Part shown: positions 14,401 to 16,569 of the stretch, piece by piece | How the letters are laid out: each line of letters starts with the position of its first letter | Position numbering within the stretch: the first letter of the stretch is position 1 | Source: Candidatus Woesearchaeota archaeon | Lineage (GTDB): Archaea > Nanobdellota > Nanobdellia > Woesearchaeales > UBA525 | DNA length: 16,569 bases | Assembly (NCBI GenBank): GCA_018221245.1 | Contig: JAAOYH010000028.1 | Location: 1-16,569, forward strand | Direction: 5' to 3' | Made by a program: the position numbers and the translations under genes | Notes under the pieces: model-generated | What the model was told of the DNA's origin: nothing | Seen by the model: only the letters and a program-made list of their open reading frames with translations | The model's database searches: none

Positions 14401-15513
14401 CTCAAACAAAGAGATTAGGAATGCACGTACGTGTTCGCGTTTTGACTGTAAAACGCTGAAAGGAATCACTTTATTATGGGATTTAACATTAGTTAATCCT
14501 ATGTTCTGAAGGAACAGGACCACTTTTTGCTCATAGATACTAAATTGCTTACAGCCACCGTGTACTATCGATTCATATAGCTGTACTCCTGGGAAAAGTG
14601 TTTCTGCGCACAACTTTACTTTTTTGTAGAACTTCATATCTGAATTGTTGAAGAGAATTTGTTTCTGGTGGAATGATCCTTCACTTACAAGTGCACCTAG
14701 AAGAAAAGCAAGCTCTTCATCCATCTCTTCGGGAAGAGGTACCTCGTTGCGGTATCCTCTTTTAGGATAATATTCTCTAAGGGCAAATGAATGCTTGGCA
14801 AAAAGTTCATGTCCCCTATTCAACACAGCAACATCCCCTTCCTTTATCTCATCAAGCATTTTCCAAGATAGATAAGGTCGCAAATCTGGTCCATGTTCCC
14901 AAACCAACATCGGATGATTGTAACTTCCTTCGATGCTAAAACCTAGCGAAGTATTTATCTTAATAGTCCTATGAATTCCTGAATCAAAAAATTTGGTGGC
15001 TCGATTATATTTTCCATCTACACTTAGGACGCCCATATCAATGTCACATTCTTCCTCGTCAGAAAGCGAACATATTGGCATCATTCCTTGGTCCGTGAGG
15101 ATGATGGTGTCACCCGTAACACAATATCTCATGGCTGCTGCTGGGTCGTTGTCGATTGAACCAAAATTTCCTTGGCCATCTATAAAGGGATATCTTAGAG
15201 AGAAGTCCTGGCCCATCCTGACTAGAGCATCATATACAGACTGGTCGCCGTGAGGGTGGTATTTTCCTAGTACTTCTCCAACAATACGAGCGCATTTTTT
15301 ATGGGATTGGTTGTGCTTAAGAGAGAGATCGCTCATAGCGTACAGAATGCGCCTGTGGACCGGTTTCAGGCCGTCCCTGACGTCTGGGAGGGCACGTCCT
15401 ACGATGACGCTCATGGCGTAATCTAGGTATGATTTCTGGAGTTCTTCCTCTATAGGTTGAGGAATTATCGTTCCAGTAGTTTCTGTTGGCTGGTTTTGCT
15501 CGTTTTCGGTCAT
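11458..15513 (-). CDS. gyrA: DNA gyrase subunit A precursor, interrupted by an intein
   Basis: The precursor is 1351 residues; removing the 434-residue intein leaves a 917-residue GyrA. With GyrB it forms gyrase, which adds negative supercoils by ATP-driven double-strand passage. Visible: the GyrA start IPQPIEEELQKSYLDYAMSVIVGRALPDVRDGLKPVHRR, the winged-helix region with HPHGDQSVYDALVRM, catalytic Tyr130 in AAMRY, and the tower/coiled-coil region. A C-terminal DNA-wrapping domain follows with the GyrA box QHRGGKG (12592-12612) and repeated blades (NRGGKGVRNI, RVSRGVRGI, RNTKGVKIM). The box marks it as gyrase rather than topoisomerase IV. A Pro/Glu-rich tail of about 103 residues ends it. The ATG at 15511-15513 is preferred to one 31 codons upstream, since a TATA-like element lies 26 bases before it and the upstream residues are not GyrA-like. 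gyrB is not in the window; archaeal gyrases derive from bacteria. Confidence 0.95.
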   Translation of the reverse strand: MTENEQNQPTETTGTIIPQPIEEELQKSYLDYAMSVIVGRALPDVRDGLKPVHRRILYAMSDLSLKHNQSHKKCARIVGEVLGKYHPHGDQSVYDALVRMGQDFSLRYPFIDGQGNFGSIDNDPAAAMRYCVTGDTIILTDQGMMPICSLSDEEECDIDMGVLSVDGKYNRATKFFDSGIHRTIKINTSLGFSIEGSYNHPMLVWEHGPDLRPYLSWKMLDEIKEGDVAVLNRGHELFAKHSFALREYYPKRGYRNEVPLPEEMDEELAFLLGALVSEGSFHQKQILFNNSDMKFYKKVKLCAETLFPGVQLYESIVHGGCKQFSIYEQKVVLFLQNIGLTNVKSHNKVIPFSVLQSKREHVRAFLISLFEGDGSVQAKTDKRHGGQSMQLFYTSKSRELVRQLKVVLLNFGIASNIINIDRRNGCNRLVISNQDHVSRFNRFIGFFSDRKGQVLLTVEKISDKRMSKTDFIPFLNDYLRFTYSQNIFHKYNFDRYNRLRVNKNKVQHLLSKEDRKLVDWLLDNNYLFSPITAVKRNEKGKKVYSVKVDSNCHSFIANGFINHNTEARLAKISDEMLQDLDKETVEMTPNFDDSLEEPTVLPAKVPGLLINGSTGIAVGMATNIPPHNLAEVAQATIKIIEDPEVPLQEILQVMPGPDFPTGGTIQGISGIHSYYSTGRGRLRVKAVMSKETTKKGKNRIIITEIPYMVNKADLIKEVARSVKDKRVEGISDIFDESDRKGMRIVIELKRDANSEIVENQLLHHTRMIVTIGVIMLAIVDGQPKVMGIKEVLDHFILHRRIIVRKRAEYNLKKAEDKAHILEGLVKALDNIDAIVEKLKKAKSASEGREALMTGYNLSEKQANAILEMKLSRLTGLEQDKIRTDLLETHDLIMRLKQILSSEQNILDIIKEELQSLIETYGDARKTRIDESAEEDIDLEDLIDPEDVVITISKEGYCKRLPVDTYRAQHRGGKGIIGTTTKDEDFVRHLFIANTHTWLMIFTDKGKVYWKKAYNIPEGSRTSKGKPIINIINVEQDEHVRAVFPVKEFTDDKYLFFVTRKGTVKKTVLSAYGNIRQTGIKAINLDEDDNLMDVLLTTGESTIMIATRRGMAIKFSGTNVRPMGRVSRGVRGIRLAKDDRVVDSLVVKDDCMIMSITVNGYGKRTNPADYRLINRGGKGVRNIITGPRNGKVAAVKAVREDQDIMVITRKGITIRTPVLGIRVIGRNTKGVKIMNLKDEDKVITCTIVSKEEDDPIPDEEDKPPEKPQEKIVAPIVPPVVEPENIPQEPTIETPTEESVPEAPQPVQEIPPEKPVVEPVQEETIPEQEPEEETTPDQDEMSDIKDILGQLRQ
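11461..11769 (-). other. Pro/Glu-rich acidic C-terminal tail of GyrA
   Basis: About 103 residues after the last DNA-wrapping blade consist largely of Pro, Glu, Val, Gln and Thr (EEDDPIPDEEDKPPEKPQEK onward), without Lys/Arg clusters, then end in a short predicted helix MSDIKDILGQLRQ. In E. coli GyrA a much shorter acidic tail controls DNA wrapping; a similar role here is inference. The end helix may be a docking peptide. Confidence 0.75.
13822..15123 (-). mobile_element. GyrA intein with LAGLIDADG homing endonuclease
   Basis: The 434-residue intein starts with Cys directly after the catalytic Tyr and ends with His-Asn before Thr of TEARL, the insertion point known from mycobacterial GyrA inteins. 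Splicing blocks are complete: block A CVTGDTIILTDQG, block B with GSYNHP (His), and block F/G VYSVKVDSNCHSFIANGFINHN with penultimate His and terminal Asn; the +1 residue is Thr. Between them lies a two-motif LAGLIDADG endonuclease: LLGALVSEG and LISLFEGDG, each keeping an acidic residue. It therefore looks able both to splice and to home. The endonuclease part looks more A/T-rich than the host gene: bases 14041-14100 contain 16 G/C of 60 and 14521-14580 contain 22, against 32 of 60 in extein lines 12601-12660 and 13501-13560. This fits later arrival. Confidence 0.95.
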
Positions 15514-15535
15514 TAGAATTACACCGGTTTCTCGT

Positions 15536-15544
15536 CTATAATCA
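15536..15544 (-). promoter_or_regulatory. Possible TATA element of gyrA
   Basis: The minus strand reads gattatag, centred about 26 bases before the ATG at 15513, which would give a leaderless message. An alternative, gcatttaaac (about 15557-15566), would give a leader of about 23 bases. Confidence 0.45.
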
Positions 15545-15585
15545 GGAGTCCGGGAACGTTTAAATGCTTTTGGTATTTGTTTATT

Positions 15586-15603
15586 ATTTTCTATATAGAA
15601 AAT
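15586..15603. promoter_or_regulatory. Perfect 18-bp palindrome between gyrA and the plus-strand gene
   Basis: The sequence attttctatatagaaaat equals its own reverse complement. It sits in the 131-base divergent gap, with a TATATA core. It could be a dimeric regulator's operator, a symmetric TATA element, or both. The centre is about 50 bases from the plus-strand ATG at 15645 and about 82 from the gyrA ATG. Confidence 0.45.
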
Positions 15604-15644
15604 CAAAGGGAAATATTTACAATAAGAACTGTATCCCCCTCCAC

Positions 15645-15917
15645 ATGGATGACATGCACATCAAAGCCTGTAGGGCTCTCCACTCAGGAATAGCCCGCAT
15701 ATGCTACGAGGCACAGCTAGAAGACAGGAATATTGAGGCGATTGAACATGAACGCATTCTCAAACGCCAACTAAAGTATACCCCAATAGAGAAACTCGAG
15801 GAGATTAGGGGATTCATACTCTCTTATATGAAAGAAGAGCAAAATCACCTGAGCGTGGTGGATCGGTTCGACAAGCTTTACGAAATACTTGGAAGAAATC
15901 CAAATGTTGCGAACTAG
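15645..15917 (+). CDS. Small helical hypothetical protein divergent from gyrA
   Basis: This 90-residue, charged protein is probably all helical (HIKACRALHSGIARICYEAQ, EAIEHERILKRQL, IEKLEEIRGFILSYMKEEQN, SVVDRFDKLYEIL). I do not recognise the family. The ATG at 15645 is preferred to the upstream in-frame ATG at 15564, because that version would use the divergent promoter region (including the palindrome) as coding sequence and the extra residues look unlike a normal N-terminus. A TATA-like aaatattta lies just under 30 bases before the start. Its last three bases overlap the end of the zinc-ribbon gene on the other strand. Confidence 0.6.
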   Translation: MDDMHIKACRALHSGIARICYEAQLEDRNIEAIEHERILKRQLKYTPIEKLEEIRGFILSYMKEEQNHLSVVDRFDKLYEILGRNPNVAN

Positions 15918-16090
15918 AACAACGGCGTGTTGAATTCTGCCCTCTTACCTTTACAAATCACCCTAGATTGCAATATATTACTGTGGACAGTGAAGCGTTT
16001 ACCGCAATAGACACACTCTTTCGTCTTCAGAGCGCCTCTAGGACTGTAGAGCATATCATGCTGGCATCCAGGACATCTTACCGTGAGCAT
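15914..16090 (-). CDS. 58-residue zinc-ribbon protein (DUF1922-like)
   Basis: The minus strand encodes MLTVRCPGCQHDMLYSPRGA and continues to a second knuckle ECVYCGKRFTV, ending KRAEFNTPLF. The two CxxC pairs (C6/C9 and C26/C29) form a rubredoxin-like zinc ribbon. The spacing, the KT before the second pair and the small size resemble the archaeal DUF1922 family, whose role is unknown; nucleic-acid binding is common for such ribbons. The ATG at 16088-16090 lies about 26 bases after a TATA element (leaderless), strong support for a real gene despite its size. It overlaps the convergent 90-residue gene by four bases at the 3' ends. Confidence 0.75.
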   Translation of the reverse strand: MLTVRCPGCQHDMLYSPRGALKTKECVYCGKRFTVHSNILQSRVICKGKRAEFNTPLF

Positions 16091-16109
16091 GAAGATAAGC
16101 GTCTAGAAT

Positions 16110-16120
16110 GAGTTAAATAG
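16110..16120 (-). promoter_or_regulatory. TATA element of the zinc-ribbon gene
   Basis: The minus strand reads ctatttaact, centred about 26 bases before the ATG at 16090, inside the 51-base gap after the upstream membrane-protein gene. Confidence 0.6.
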
Positions 16121-16141
16121 ACTATCCCTGCGTGTCCAGTG

Positions 16142-16569
16142 CTACTTGAACAAACCCACAACATCCTCGTTGAACTGGAAAAGCCATATCTTCAGGGCAG
16201 GGACTGCGGCGCTCAGGCCACTTCCAAGTATAGTGAATGGCAAACTCCAAGGATTTAGAGACGATAAAAGCACTCTAATTACTGCGTAGCTAACACCAAT
16301 CCATGCAAACACCAACAAAACTATCCTCGCCCAATTCCTGTGTTTCCAAAGGCCCATCCCAACAAATATATGCAGAACGCCAAAAAGCAACAGAACAACT
16401 CCCAATCCTGCAACTACAGAGGTTGCTATGATGCTAATTGTTGCTGAACTTAGCTCTGTGTTCTCTAAGATGCTCGGATCCTGGTCAACAACAAACCCTA
16501 CCAAGCTACTAGCGAAGAAAGATAATATGATTAGTCCGATTCCTAAAATTGTGAGGAGAGCTGCGCTTA
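16142..16569 (-). CDS. Four-helix membrane protein, N-terminus beyond the window edge
   Basis: The frame is open to the last base of the window with no ATG in the first 65 bases, so the true start probably lies outside. The TTG at 16502-16504 would cut into the first helix and is unlikely. The 141 visible residues hold helices at about 2-26 (ALLTILGIGLIILSFFA), about 45-70, 78-101 and 108-130, with a GLWKHRNWAR loop between the second and third. Small membrane proteins with a G-L-W-x-x-R-x-W-A-R loop are common (DUF2127-type among others), but I cannot fix the family or function. The zinc-ribbon gene follows 51 bases downstream on the same strand with its own promoter. Confidence 0.65.
   Translation of the reverse strand, partial: SAALLTILGIGLIILSFFASSLVGFVVDQDPSILENTELSSATISIIATSVVAGLGVVLLLFGVLHIFVGMGLWKHRNWARIVLLVFAWIGVSYAVIRVLLSSLNPWSLPFTILGSGLSAAVPALKIWLFQFNEDVVGLFK

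Noticed and set aside
15514..15606. 31-codon N-terminal extension of GyrA
   Set aside because: The residues are unlike GyrA and the stretch contains the likely promoter and the palindrome.
1..16569. Window length equals that of the human mitochondrial reference genome
   Set aside because: The content is clearly archaeal; the length match is coincidental.
1..16569. tRNA, rRNA, CRISPR arrays or insertion sequences
   Set aside because: All gaps are short (the longest is about 130 bases) and none shows a cloverleaf, spaced direct repeats or terminal inverted repeats with a transposase.

Overview
The window reads as a compact archaeal chromosome segment. Two features support this. The genes are packed almost without gaps, and many start codons sit 25-27 bases downstream of an A/T-rich TATA-like element with no room for a long leader (typical archaeal leaderless promoters). 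The gene content also fits: an NFACT (Rqc2/NEMF) homologue, an archaeal MBF1-type zinc-ribbon/HTH factor, a THUMP methyltransferase-like protein and a DUF1922-like zinc ribbon. A bacterial-type long PPi-phosphofructokinase and a bacterial-type gyrase A point to old transfers from bacteria. A DPANN lineage such as Woesearchaeales would be consistent, but that is a guess from gene style and is not proven here.

Layout, left to right. Bases 1-2578 form a minus-strand cluster: PPi-dependent phosphofructokinase, a HAD-family hydrolase starting one base after it, and the N-terminus of NFACT, cut by the window edge. Bases 2632-3909 encode a roughly 12-helix membrane protein of unknown role. Facing away from it, 3995-4847 is a two-gene plus-strand unit (a four-helix membrane protein and a small soluble protein). 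Bases 4837-6428 are a translationally coupled minus-strand pair: a helical protein, then a protein with a histone-H1-like lysine-repeat tail. Divergent from that pair, 6502-8006 encodes a THUMP methyltransferase-like protein with unusual catalytic motifs, coupled to MBF1. Bases 8007-10876 hold two tandem, paralogous polytopic membrane proteins with a GT-C-like layout. A single TATA element between this pair and the plus-strand gene 10928-11464 (a metallopeptidase-like protein with a broken HExxH motif) could serve both directions. Bases 11458-15513 encode DNA gyrase subunit A, interrupted directly after the catalytic tyrosine by a full intein with a LAGLIDADG endonuclease, and ending in a Pro/Glu-rich tail. 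The right edge has a small helical protein, an overlapping 58-residue zinc-ribbon gene on the other strand, and a truncated four-helix membrane protein.

The genes do not form one pathway. Themes are glycolysis (PFK), DNA topology and possibly chromatin (GyrA, lysine-tail protein), translation and RNA modification (NFACT, THUMP protein), transcription (MBF1, zinc ribbon) and cell-surface glycan chemistry (GT-C-like pair, inferred). I see no rRNA, tRNA, CRISPR array or insertion sequence; the only recognisable mobile element is the intein. There is no gene-free stretch longer than about 130 bases.
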